From CAYXVB01 sp964467785 (GTDB taxonomy: Bacteria; Bdellovibrionota; UBA1018), in NCBI GenBank assembly GCA_964467785.1, contig CAYXVB010000199.1, forward strand, positions 1 to 6,255: 6,255 nucleotides of DNA, in the 5' to 3' direction. The notes below the pieces were generated by a model. That model worked only from the letters and a program-made list of their open reading frames with translations. It had not been told where the DNA came from and made no database searches. This document shows, piece by piece, positions 1-6,188 of this stretch (positions are counted from its first letter, which is position 1; every line of letters starts with the position of its first letter). The position numbers and the translations under genes were made by a program.

Positions 1-445
1 CGACTTGCCCCGCCTCGGACGCTGCCAAAAAACGCTCCCGAACCCGCATTTCCTCCGTCCGATCGATGGCCAGCGAGAGCATCGAATGCATCTGCCCGGA
101 TGCGTCACGAAGAACAGTCGTATGCCACTCGCAATGAACCACGCCACCTTCGCGGGTGTAATTGCGATTCCGGCACACTATCGACTCGACGACGCCAGAA
201 TGCAGGAGTCCAGTGAGGCGATCCACTTCCCCGCGGTCCTCCTCGTAGACAAATCGAAACTCATCGAAGTGCTTTCCAAGCACCTCTTCAGACTTCCAGC
301 CGAAGATCCGTTCCGCCCCGCCCGTCCAGACGGTCAGACGGAAATCTTGCCCCCACTCCACGAGCGCCACCGAAGAGCGCTGAAGGTGTGCCAGCAGAAC
401 ATCTAGATGCTCCTGCGTGGCGATCCAATCTCCCGGGTGGGTCAT
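1..445 (-). CDS. PAS-domain sensor protein, N-terminal part (runs off left edge)
   Basis: Reading from the ATG at 445 the frame stays open for 148 codons to the window edge, so only the N-terminus is visible. Residues about 18-132 read as a PAS fold: an N-terminal strand (ALVEWGQDFRLTVW), then AERIFGWKSEEVLGK at about 44-58, which matches the usual S-box helix pattern (A-x-x-x-F-G-W/Y-x-x-E-E-x-L-G-K). Strands near VVHCEWHTTVLRDASG and MLSLAIDRTEE (about 102-132) end in the usual PAS exit helix. PAS domains sense small ligands, redox state or partners. The output domain lies outside the window, so a histidine kinase, a diguanylate cyclase or another regulator are all possible. The start ATG overlaps the TGA of the upstream gene (ATGA, 445-442), and AGGA at 452-449 lies only 3 bases before it, which suggests translational coupling. 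Confidence 0.85.
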   Translation of the reverse strand, partial: MTHPGDWIATQEHLDVLLAHLQRSSVALVEWGQDFRLTVWTGGAERIFGWKSEEVLGKHFDEFRFVYEEDRGEVDRLTGLLHSGVVESIVCRNRNYTREGGVVHCEWHTTVLRDASGQMHSMLSLAIDRTEEMRVRERFLAASEAGQV

Positions 446-837
446 TCTTCCTGCCTGGGATAAGGGCCGGACTCCTCAGCCCCGGTCGACTCGGTTTTCT
501 CGCTTTTGCCGGACTTCTTAGCCGAATTCTTAGGACGAGCCGATACTTTGATCGTGAACTCAACTTCGTTGCGCTCGAGGAACTCCTCGATCACGGCCAC
601 AGGGTCGACGCGATCGGAAATACGCGAGATCACGTCCTTGGAGAGCGACTTTAGAAATTCGGTCTTGTTCTTACCGGCCATTTCCAACAGGCCACCCAAA
701 AGCTCTTTGGGCAGCTTGAACTCGGAAATCATGCTCTTCAAAGCGTCTTCGGTCAAGAAAAGGGTCCCCACGCCGACAGTGAGGACCTTCTTCATCAGAT
801 CAGCGGCTTTTCCCTGGAAATCGTCGGCAGGAGTCAT
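442..837 (-). CDS. Small phasin-like hypothetical protein
   Basis: A 131-residue protein that I do not recognise with certainty. Residues 10-35 (KAADLMKKVLTVGVGTLFLT) form a basic then small/hydrophobic amphipathic segment followed by EDALKSMISEF. This layout resembles the phasin-like family of polyhydroxyalkanoate-granule-associated proteins. Residues 40-75 look helical, and 78-103 (DPVAVIEEFLERNEVEFTIK) look like a helix and a strand. The last 28 residues are a charged, probably disordered Lys/Ser/Glu tail. There is no signal peptide. AGAGGG at 851-846 precedes the ATG by 8 bases and overlaps the stop of the upstream START gene. The 3' end overlaps the PAS gene by 4 bases, so it is the middle gene of a tight unit. 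A role at lipid or membrane surfaces is inference from the amphipathic segment and the START neighbour. Confidence 0.8.
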   Translation of the reverse strand: MTPADDFQGKAADLMKKVLTVGVGTLFLTEDALKSMISEFKLPKELLGGLLEMAGKNKTEFLKSLSKDVISRISDRVDPVAVIEEFLERNEVEFTIKVSARPKNSAKKSGKSEKTESTGAEESGPYPRQEE

Positions 838-850
838 GTCAAAAGCCCTC

Positions 851-1282
851 TTATTTCTTGGCGCCAGCGCGCTTGGCGAACCCTTGAACCATCGAAGGCA
901 GCGTGCCCTTGACGACTTTGTTCAAGATAAAACCCGGTACCGGAAAGCTGAAGTCGACTTCGATCGCGTAAGTGACGTCAGTCTTTCCTTTGCCCGCGTC
1001 CTTGAGCTGCCAGTAGCCTTTGTTGACCTTGAACGCGTCGCTCGAGACCAAAGTCCACTCGACTCGTCCTTTGGCCCTGTCTTCCTTGTGATCAAGGGTG
1101 TAGACAAAGTCCTTCATCATGGACACGTTGTAGGTTGCGCGCGCCGCGCCCTCGCCCTTGCGCTCCACCTGCACGCCCTTCACTCCCTCGACGAACTGTG
1201 GATAGTCCTCGTAACGAGTGATTGCGTCAAAAAGCTTCTCTCGATCGACGTTCAAGATCTCTTTATGTTCTGCGTTTGCCAT
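851..1282 (-). CDS. SRPBCC/START-fold protein, COQ10-type
   Basis: A 143-residue single-domain protein. The N-terminus (EILNVDREKLFDAITRYEDY, then PQFVEGVKGVQV, residues 8-39) is the typical opening of the coenzyme Q-binding COQ10/polyketide-cyclase branch of the SRPBCC superfamily, including the D/E-Y-P-x-F-V motif. Alternating strands follow, and a long C-terminal helix (residues about 115-140, PGFILNKVVKGTLPSMVQGF) closes the hydrophobic cavity seen in this fold. Family members bind quinones, lipids or other hydrophobic ligands; the ligand here cannot be read. There is no signal peptide, so it is probably cytoplasmic or membrane-peripheral. The ATG lies 6 bases after the glpX stop and I see no good Shine-Dalgarno sequence (the preceding bases are GATCCACT), so translation is probably coupled to glpX. 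Confidence 0.9.
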   Translation of the reverse strand: MANAEHKEILNVDREKLFDAITRYEDYPQFVEGVKGVQVERKGEGAARATYNVSMMKDFVYTLDHKEDRAKGRVEWTLVSSDAFKVNKGYWQLKDAGKGKTDVTYAIEVDFSFPVPGFILNKVVKGTLPSMVQGFAKRAGAKK

Positions 1283-1288
1283 AGTGGA

Positions 1289-2245
1289 TCAATTGTACAC
1301 CGGTTTGCGGTCGAAATGATGCTCGGCTTCGATGAATCGCACGGTGCCGCTTTCAGAGCGCATCACTACCGAGTGCGTATAGGCGCCGCCGCGGGTAAAG
1401 CGCACCCCGTTCAAAAAGGTCCCCTGGGTCACGCCCGTGGCGCAGAACAGGACTTTGCCCTGGGCGAGCTCTTCGATTTTGTAAACCTTGTCGAGGTCGG
1501 TAATTCCCATCTTCCGGGCGCGGGCCTTTTCCTCTTCGTTACGGAACATGAGTTTTCCCTGGAAGTCTCCGCCCATGCATCGGAGCGCCGCCGCGGCAAT
1601 TACGCCTTCAGGGGCTCCACCGGTGCCCATGAGCACATCCACGCCGCTCTCCCGCTTGCAAGTCGCGATGGCCGCCGACACGTCACCGTCGCCGATGAGC
1701 CAGATGCGAGCGCCCGAACGACGCACTTCGGCAATGAGATCCGCATGACGCGGACGATCCAGTATGATCACCGTCAGGTCTTCGACATTGCATTTTTTTG
1801 CCCGAGCGATGCTCTTGAGGTTCTCGGCCGGAGAGGCATCGAGATCGATGACACCTTTACACTCGGGACCCACGGCGATCTTCATCATGTAGGTGTCAGG
1901 AGCATGCAGGAACTTGCCCTCCTCAGCGATCGCGATCACCGAGAGGGAGTTGTTGCCTCCGCGGGCGCAGATGGTCGTGCCCTCGAGCGGATCGAGCGCG
2001 AGGTCCAGCTTGGGTCCGTGGCCTTTGCCCACTTTTTCACCGATGTAGAGCATCGGGGCCTCGTCGCGCTCTCCTTCACCGATGACCACGCGGCCATCGA
2101 AGTGAACCTGGTTCAGCATCTTCCGCATCGCCTCGACGGCGGCGTGATCGGCGGCTTTTTCATCCCCGCGACCCATGAGGCGCGCGCTCTCGAGCGCTGC
2201 GGCTTCAGTCACTCTGACGAATTCCAACGCAAAATTGCGATCCAT
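1289..2245 (-). CDS. glpX: Class II fructose-1,6-bisphosphatase (GlpX)
   Basis: GlpX hydrolyses fructose-1,6-bisphosphate to fructose-6-phosphate and phosphate, the committed step of gluconeogenesis, in the cytoplasm with a divalent metal. The protein has 318 residues, close to the usual 320-340. The metal and phosphate ligands of the family fall at the same numbers as in the E. coli enzyme: D33 (AADHAAVEAMR), E57 and D61 (GEGERDEAPML), D85 and E88 (DPLEGTT), catalytic T90, and E213 (GTGGAPEGVIAAAALRCMGG). GDGDVSAAI lies at 185-193. Nothing essential is missing. In some phyla class II enzymes also cleave sedoheptulose-1,7-bisphosphate, which the sequence cannot settle. The start is supported by AGGGAG at 2260-2255, 9 bases upstream. 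It is the first gene of a tight set with the START, phasin-like and PAS genes. Confidence 0.97.
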   Translation of the reverse strand: MDRNFALEFVRVTEAAALESARLMGRGDEKAADHAAVEAMRKMLNQVHFDGRVVIGEGERDEAPMLYIGEKVGKGHGPKLDLALDPLEGTTICARGGNNSLSVIAIAEEGKFLHAPDTYMMKIAVGPECKGVIDLDASPAENLKSIARAKKCNVEDLTVIILDRPRHADLIAEVRRSGARIWLIGDGDVSAAIATCKRESGVDVLMGTGGAPEGVIAAAALRCMGGDFQGKLMFRNEEEKARARKMGITDLDKVYKIEELAQGKVLFCATGVTQGTFLNGVRFTRGGAYTHSVVMRSESGTVRFIEAEHHFDRKPVYN

Positions 2246-2339
2246 GGCGGCTAACTCCCTCTCGTGAAGCGAAGGCGGGAACGGGCGGGCGGCTCTGACG
2301 GCCGCTCACGATACCCTGCCCTCGGTTAACGGATCCCGA

Positions 2340-3107
2340 TCAGGAGTGGGCCAGCTGACGTCCGCACCACTTCTTGAGATCCTGAGGAAGGTTAGAGCCC
2401 AGAATGAGAGCTTTTGCAACGCTCAACTTCCCCGGATCCGGTGACGCATCGTCGCGCGTCAAATGCGTTTCGAAGCGAAAAATCCCCCACTGCTCACCGC
2501 TCTGCGAAGCCGTGGGCCGCGACGTTCCAGTGAGCAACCCCCGCTCCTGATCCCATTGCACGAAAGTACCCAGCACATAGAGCGTGAAGCGACGGTACTG
2601 CCCGTCCAAGCTCCGCCAAAACAAAAGATCCGTCCCCGACGGGCCATGGTACCAGATGGTCGGACCCTCTCCACTTCCACCGCTCGCGGTCGAGGCCGGA
2701 ATCGGCTTGAGCTCGCTGCCGAGCGATGCGGGATCCAAAAACTTCTCGAGCGCCATTCGGGTTTCGGGGCTGAGCTCCTGGAACTCCCCCCCGATTACGC
2801 CGCTTGAAACGCGAGACACTTTGACTTTGACTGGGTGCTTGGCGCCCCTGAGCTTGAGAATCCCCTCGATCCGCGCCGCAACGGGGAACACTTGGAGATC
2901 CGCGGAGTCGATGATCCGAAGCGCAAGCCCGTCGACCGAGAGATCGGCGACGGAGAATACCTTGCCATTGATCCCCAAACGGAACTGCTCTTCCGTCAAC
3001 GAGAGCCTCGGCCTGCGGCGGCGCTCGGCGCCAGCGGCTTCGGCCGCGGCCTCAGGGCTAACGGGTTTGGAGATCAGAGTGAGATCAGCGGGAGGCTTCG
3101 TTGCCAT
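2340..3107 (-). CDS. PilZ-domain c-di-GMP receptor with an uncharacterised C-terminal domain
   Basis: PilZ domains bind cyclic di-GMP and pass the signal to motility, adhesion or envelope functions. From the ATG at 3107 the protein has 255 residues. Both halves of the binding signature are present: R30-x-x-x-R34 (in RRRRPR) and D55-x-S57-x-x-G60 (DLSVDGLAL), with the later strand GVIGGEF at 103-109. A low-complexity linker (about 134-150, Ser/Gly/Pro) leads to a C-terminal region of about 105 residues that I cannot assign. It starts with WYHGPSGTDLLFW (152-164) and includes FTLYVLGTFVQWDQERGL. I chose ATG 3107 over an in-frame TTG at 3128 because AAGGA (3119-3115) lies 7 bases before the ATG and inside the longer version. 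The start lies inside the preceding gene (23-base overlap), suggesting coupled translation. No signal peptide or membrane segment is visible. Confidence 0.92.
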   Translation of the reverse strand: MATKPPADLTLISKPVSPEAAAEAAGAERRRRPRLSLTEEQFRLGINGKVFSVADLSVDGLALRIIDSADLQVFPVAARIEGILKLRGAKHPVKVKVSRVSSGVIGGEFQELSPETRMALEKFLDPASLGSELKPIPASTASGGSGEGPTIWYHGPSGTDLLFWRSLDGQYRRFTLYVLGTFVQWDQERGLLTGTSRPTASQSGEQWGIFRFETHLTRDDASPDPGKLSVAKALILGSNLPQDLKKWCGRQLAHS

Positions 3108-3765
3108 TTCGTTTTCCTTTGTCTTCAATAGTGGATCTCATTTTGCGCGCCGTAAACCCGAAAACCACCTCGGCGCCACGTTCGATGATCCATTGGGGCG
3201 GCCAGAGCTGCCCCTCGAGTTCACCGCGCAGATAAACAAGAGTACCGCGCTCACCAGACGGCTCAAAGAGGATCTCTCCCTGCAAACCCCGGAAGTGACC
3301 CTCCACGATGCGAAAAGCGATCCAGTCAGGCGTACGCTCCTCGAACTTCAAAGTCGACTCAAGCTGGTACTTCCAGATGCCTCCCTCGATGTGGAGGAGC
3401 TGTTCTTTTTCTGAATACTCAGCTTTCTGCACGTAAGGGATGAGCTGCGCGTAGAGCTTGTAATCGGTAAGCACCTGACGGGTCACCCGCTGCGAGGCGC
3501 CGACTTGCATGACCGCGTAGAGCTTGTAGCGCTTGCCGTCCTCGAGGCGGGCGTAAATCTCGGGACCGCGATCTTCCATGACCTTTTTGTAAATCGACGG
3601 CTTGAGGAGCGAGATGATTTTTGGCGGGACTCGGGGCCCGGCGCCCGAAGGTGGACCTTCCGCCGCCGCGCCGGCCGAGACACCTATCCAGCTCAGCAGG
3701 GATAGGAGCGCGACCCCATAAGCCCGCGCTCGGCCTGGCCGCGGAAGTTTGCCCAGCGCATGCAA
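3085..3765 (-). CDS. Secreted START-like (SRPBCC) protein
   Basis: From a TTG at 3765 the protein has 226 residues. It begins with a clear signal peptide: basic n-region (MHALGKLPRPGRARA), hydrophobic core (YGVALLSLLSWIGVS) and an AGAAA/EG cleavage site near residue 35. The mature part has a Pro-rich stretch and then, at about 82-214, a START/cyclase-like fold. Its helix VLTDYKLYAQLIPYV (98-112) matches the D-Y-x-x-x-x-x-I-P pattern of the family, followed by strands ending in GTLVYLRGEL and a C-terminal helix from PPQWIIERG. Export suggests hydrophobic-ligand or lipid handling in the periplasm (inference). No lipobox Cys is present. The frame stays open to an ATG at 3933, but that would run into pgsA and bury the signal peptide. 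The promoter at 3802-3829 favours a start at 3765, or at a GTG at 3795 that could be leaderless. Confidence 0.82.
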   Translation of the reverse strand: MHALGKLPRPGRARAYGVALLSLLSWIGVSAGAAAEGPPSGAGPRVPPKIISLLKPSIYKKVMEDRGPEIYARLEDGKRYKLYAVMQVGASQRVTRQVLTDYKLYAQLIPYVQKAEYSEKEQLLHIEGGIWKYQLESTLKFEERTPDWIAFRIVEGHFRGLQGEILFEPSGERGTLVYLRGELEGQLWPPQWIIERGAEVVFGFTARKMRSTIEDKGKRNGNEASR

Positions 3766-3801
3766 AAAAATCTGAGTCTCTCGCCCGATTTGCACCTCAT
3801 C

Positions 3802-3829
3802 AGTATAGCGGCACTTTTGATCTGGACAA
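3802..3829 (-). promoter_or_regulatory. Sigma-70-like promoter for the START-like/PilZ genes
   Basis: On the minus strand TTGTCC (3829-3824, 4 of 6 to consensus) and TATACT (3807-3802, 5 of 6) are separated by 16 bases. Transcription would begin near 3796-3794, about 30 bases before the TTG start at 3765 and almost on the in-frame GTG at 3795. The element lies in the divergent gap with pgsA, so binding here could also affect that gene. Confidence 0.6.
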
Positions 3830-3851
3830 AGTTTCGGCACCGGAATTAGAT

Positions 3852-3856
3852 AAGGA
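3852..3856 (+). promoter_or_regulatory. Ribosome binding site of pgsA
   Basis: AAGGA lies 6 bases before a GTG at 3863. It decides the start: the conserved enzyme core begins only around residue 38, and a later start could be imagined, but no comparable site is seen there. Confidence 0.7.
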
Positions 3857-3862
3857 ATCACC

Positions 3863-4660
3863 GTGAGCGAAACCCCGCGTCCAACCTCGAACCCCCCGAC
3901 CCGACCCAACCCGGAAACGCCAGCTTCAAGCACGGCGGACCCCGGCCAGGATCAAGATCAGGAGTTCACCTTCACCAACGCTCCGAACATCCTGACCTTG
4001 ATGCGTATCGCCGCGGTTCCGATTGTCGTCGGACTCCTCATGCTGCGCCATCCGACCTGGGACCTTGCCGCCGCCTTGGTTTTTGCCGCGGCCAGCATCA
4101 CGGATTATTTTGACGGGTATCTCGCGCGCCTCAACAAGCAGGTCACGGTTTACGGCAAGCTCATGGACCCGCTGGCCGACAAGTTCCTCGTGGTCTCCAG
4201 CTTGATCATGCTCCAAGACCTCGGGCGTATTCATCCTGTCGTCGTCATGGTCCTGATCTGCCGCGAACTGGCGATCACGGGCCTACGCGCGCTTGCGAGC
4301 GCCGAAGGGGTCGTCATCGCTGCTTCGGAGTCGGCCAAGCTCAAGACCGCCGCCCAAATGGTCGCCATCCCCCTGATCATGGTCCAAGGCGGAATTTTGG
4401 GCTTTGACTCCATCCCGTTTTACACGCTTGGGCTCGGCCTCCTGTACTTATCGCTCGCGATCAGCCTTTGGTCCGCGTTCGCCTACGTGGTCGGCTTTTA
4501 CCGCGGTTTCAAAGAAAGCCGCAAAGGTCTCAACCGCCAACGCAAGCTCGCGCGCGACGCGATCCGCGCCTCGCGGGCCGCCCGCTTCAGCGCCAAGATC
4601 AACAAGGCGCTGGCGCTCAAGCGGTCCCATGATCAGGAGCGGGACTCCTCCCGTTCGTGA
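3863..4660 (+). CDS. pgsA: CDP-diacylglycerol-glycerol-3-phosphate 3-phosphatidyltransferase
   Basis: PgsA transfers the phosphatidyl group from CDP-diacylglycerol to glycerol-3-phosphate, giving phosphatidylglycerophosphate, the committed step to phosphatidylglycerol and cardiolipin, at the inner membrane. The CDP-alcohol phosphotransferase signature D-x2-D-G-x2-A-R-x8-G-x3-D-x3-D is complete: D81, D84, G85, A88, R89, G98, D102, D106. Membrane segments are visible at about 43-62, 68-86, 105-130, 165-185 and 190-213. NILTLMRI (42-49) and CRELAITGLRALA are typical of the PgsA branch rather than phosphatidylserine or cardiolipin synthases. At 265 residues it is longer than the usual 180-200: about 38 Pro/Asp/Gln-rich residues precede the core, and a very basic tail of about 50 residues (Arg/Lys-rich) follows. 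It starts with GTG. It is the only plus-strand gene, divergent from the secreted START-like gene. Confidence 0.95.
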   Translation: MSETPRPTSNPPTRPNPETPASSTADPGQDQDQEFTFTNAPNILTLMRIAAVPIVVGLLMLRHPTWDLAAALVFAAASITDYFDGYLARLNKQVTVYGKLMDPLADKFLVVSSLIMLQDLGRIHPVVVMVLICRELAITGLRALASAEGVVIAASESAKLKTAAQMVAIPLIMVQGGILGFDSIPFYTLGLGLLYLSLAISLWSAFAYVVGFYRGFKESRKGLNRQRKLARDAIRASRAARFSAKINKALALKRSHDQERDSSRS

Positions 4661-4751
4661 ATCAACTGATTTGAAATCCTACTCCGAAGGAAATCTCGAA
4701 CTCGATTTGCAGCCAGTGCATGAACGGTTCAGCCTCGGCCGCCTCCAGGCA

Positions 4752-6188
4752 TTATCTGAGTTCGGCTTTGAGAGAACCAAAAGCCTTGGGGCATGCCAGC
4801 TGGGGGTTCTCGAGCTCATGGAGTCGGCCACGCGCTCGCGGCGATAGCTGCTTGCGGAACCTCTCGGAGCTCACGAATTCCCGGATCTCGGGGATCTGTA
4901 ATCGCCGCGCGGGATCGGGACCGAGATAGATCGCGTCGAGAAGGAACTCATTTAAACGCGAATCATCCGCCCTCTTGGCGAACTCGATAATATTGGGCCA
5001 ATGTTCTTCAAACGCCACCGAATGCGGCTTAGAGTAAACTGAACCTAAAATATTCTGCATCGGGAGTGTTGATCTTTCCTTGAGCGCAGCTTTGACGTGT
5101 TGAGAAAAAATACTTTTAGCGGCAACAGAGGATTCTTGGCTGAAGATCTCTTCAACCATGTTGGCGCGAAGCCGCGTCACCGTCATCGCCGCTTTGAGGG
5201 CTTGAGTGGCCAGCGACTTCTCGCCGAGCTCGAGGAGTTTTCGGGAGAAAAAGTTCCCCGTCATTAGCGGAATGCCGCCAGCTCCCAGATTCTTGGCGAG
5301 ACGGGTAAACCAGACCTGATCTTGTGCTATTGCTTTGACCCATTTCTTCATCTCTGGAGCTTGCATCCAATGCTTATTCATCAAGAGATGATAAAGCTCG
5401 TCATCGCTTAGCGTTTTATCGATGATCTTACTCTCGATCAGCTTCTTCAGCCGTGCCCATTGGGGCCCCTTTTTTAGCCGCAGATAGTCGATGAGGCCAT
5501 CAGGAGGCATCGGAATCTCGCGATCGAGCGCGCGCTCGAGCTCCGGCGTCCAATTTCGATCCATACGCCGTTGAAGAGCTGCGAGTTTCCCGGGATTGCC
5601 CGGATCGGCAAAGGTCTCAGGATGAAAATACGCCTCCGCCATCGCGGCGGGCGTCGTCGGAAAGGTCTCGGGGATGATGCGAAGGTTACTACCGTAGAGA
5701 ACCATTGCCTCGTCTTTCAGGGCCGATCCCCTTCGAAGCTCAGCATCGCCAGGCGGCCTCAGCGCTCGGAAATAGATACGGTTATCACCATAGGCGGCGT
5801 AGGCTGGCGCCTTGCCAAAAACATAAAAGCCATCCCCGGATTCCGCGTGTCCGAAACCATCCGAGCCGATCGAATAAAATGCATTCAAAATCCCAAAAGG
5901 GTTTCTCAATATTCGGGAATAGCTTTCGGGCCCCGTATTATGAACCAGGGCCTCAAATTTCCAATCGCCGGGCTCTACCTTCACCGGTGGCGACCACTTC
6001 ACGAATGGCCTGTCAAACCATCCAGCGATCTCCGCCTTGCCGTCCTCTTCATTGGCATATTCCAACCCTTTCATGAACGCACCGAAACCTACCCTTTCAA
6101 AGAGAGGGTGCGCTCTTTCCAAATTCGTTGCGCCCAAAAACAGGGTATCCATTTGGGACTTAAGCTGCCTAAAACGGGCCTCAGGCAA
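4752..6188 (-). CDS. Uncharacterised protein with an ADP-ribosyltransferase-like N-terminal region
   Basis: A 478-residue protein of unknown function. Residues 80-176 hold three patches in the order of an H-Y-E ADP-ribosyltransferase: LVHNTGPESYSRILRNPFG (H83; compare the H-G-S/T...I-L...G-L of PARPs), GDGFYVFGKAPAYAAYGD (118-135, Y122; compare G-x-G-I-Y-F...A-x-Y), and DEAMVLYGSNLRIIPE (159-174, E160; compare N-E-Y-x-V-Y...Q-x-R). This is by-eye similarity and not proof. Residues about 195-478 look all-helical, with two similar spots (NKHWMQAPEMKKWVKAI, EEHWPNIIEFAKRA), perhaps helical repeats. No signal peptide or membrane segment is visible. The first in-frame start is TTG 6188 with no Shine-Dalgarno; ATG 6152 (residue 13) is the next. 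The true 5' end may lie one frame away at ATG 6208. Its GC content looks lower than its neighbours. It is convergent with pgsA. Confidence 0.8.
   Translation of the reverse strand: MPEARFRQLKSQMDTLFLGATNLERAHPLFERVGFGAFMKGLEYANEEDGKAEIAGWFDRPFVKWSPPVKVEPGDWKFEALVHNTGPESYSRILRNPFGILNAFYSIGSDGFGHAESGDGFYVFGKAPAYAAYGDNRIYFRALRPPGDAELRRGSALKDEAMVLYGSNLRIIPETFPTTPAAMAEAYFHPETFADPGNPGKLAALQRRMDRNWTPELERALDREIPMPPDGLIDYLRLKKGPQWARLKKLIESKIIDKTLSDDELYHLLMNKHWMQAPEMKKWVKAIAQDQVWFTRLAKNLGAGGIPLMTGNFFSRKLLELGEKSLATQALKAAMTVTRLRANMVEEIFSQESSVAAKSIFSQHVKAALKERSTLPMQNILGSVYSKPHSVAFEEHWPNIIEFAKRADDSRLNEFLLDAIYLGPDPARRLQIPEIREFVSSERFRKQLSPRARGRLHELENPQLACPKAFGSLKAELR

Noticed and set aside
1793..1799. A-run heptamer (A AAA AAA on the minus strand) inside glpX, considered as a second slippage site
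   Set aside because: The glpX frame is intact on both sides and the encoded Lys-Lys fits the protein; it also shows that such runs occur here without meaning recoding.
506..2254. 582-codon open frame on the plus strand, antisense to glpX, the START gene and the phasin-like gene
   Set aside because: All three minus-strand genes have recognisable families or family-like features and ribosome sites, whereas this translation is a low-complexity His/Arg/Ala-rich string without a domain. It is a GC-driven mirror frame.
2289..2305. GCGGC/GCCGC hairpin between the PilZ gene and glpX, considered as a terminator
   Set aside because: Only a 5-pair stem with a 7-base loop and no T run on either strand, so it does not qualify as an intrinsic terminator.
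1281..3137. Ten-base repeat ATAGTGGATC at 1281-1290 and 3128-3137, both near gene starts
   Set aside because: Two copies of a short word with no extended similarity or symmetry; the second lies inside coding sequence. Chance is enough.
2584..3414. 276-codon plus-strand frame across the PilZ and START-like genes
   Set aside because: It crosses two well-supported minus-strand genes and shows no domain or ribosome site.
4661..4751. Convergent gap between pgsA and the ART-like gene, searched for a bidirectional terminator
   Set aside because: Only short imperfect inverted repeats (for example AAATC/GATTT) and no T or A tract, so no terminator can be supported.
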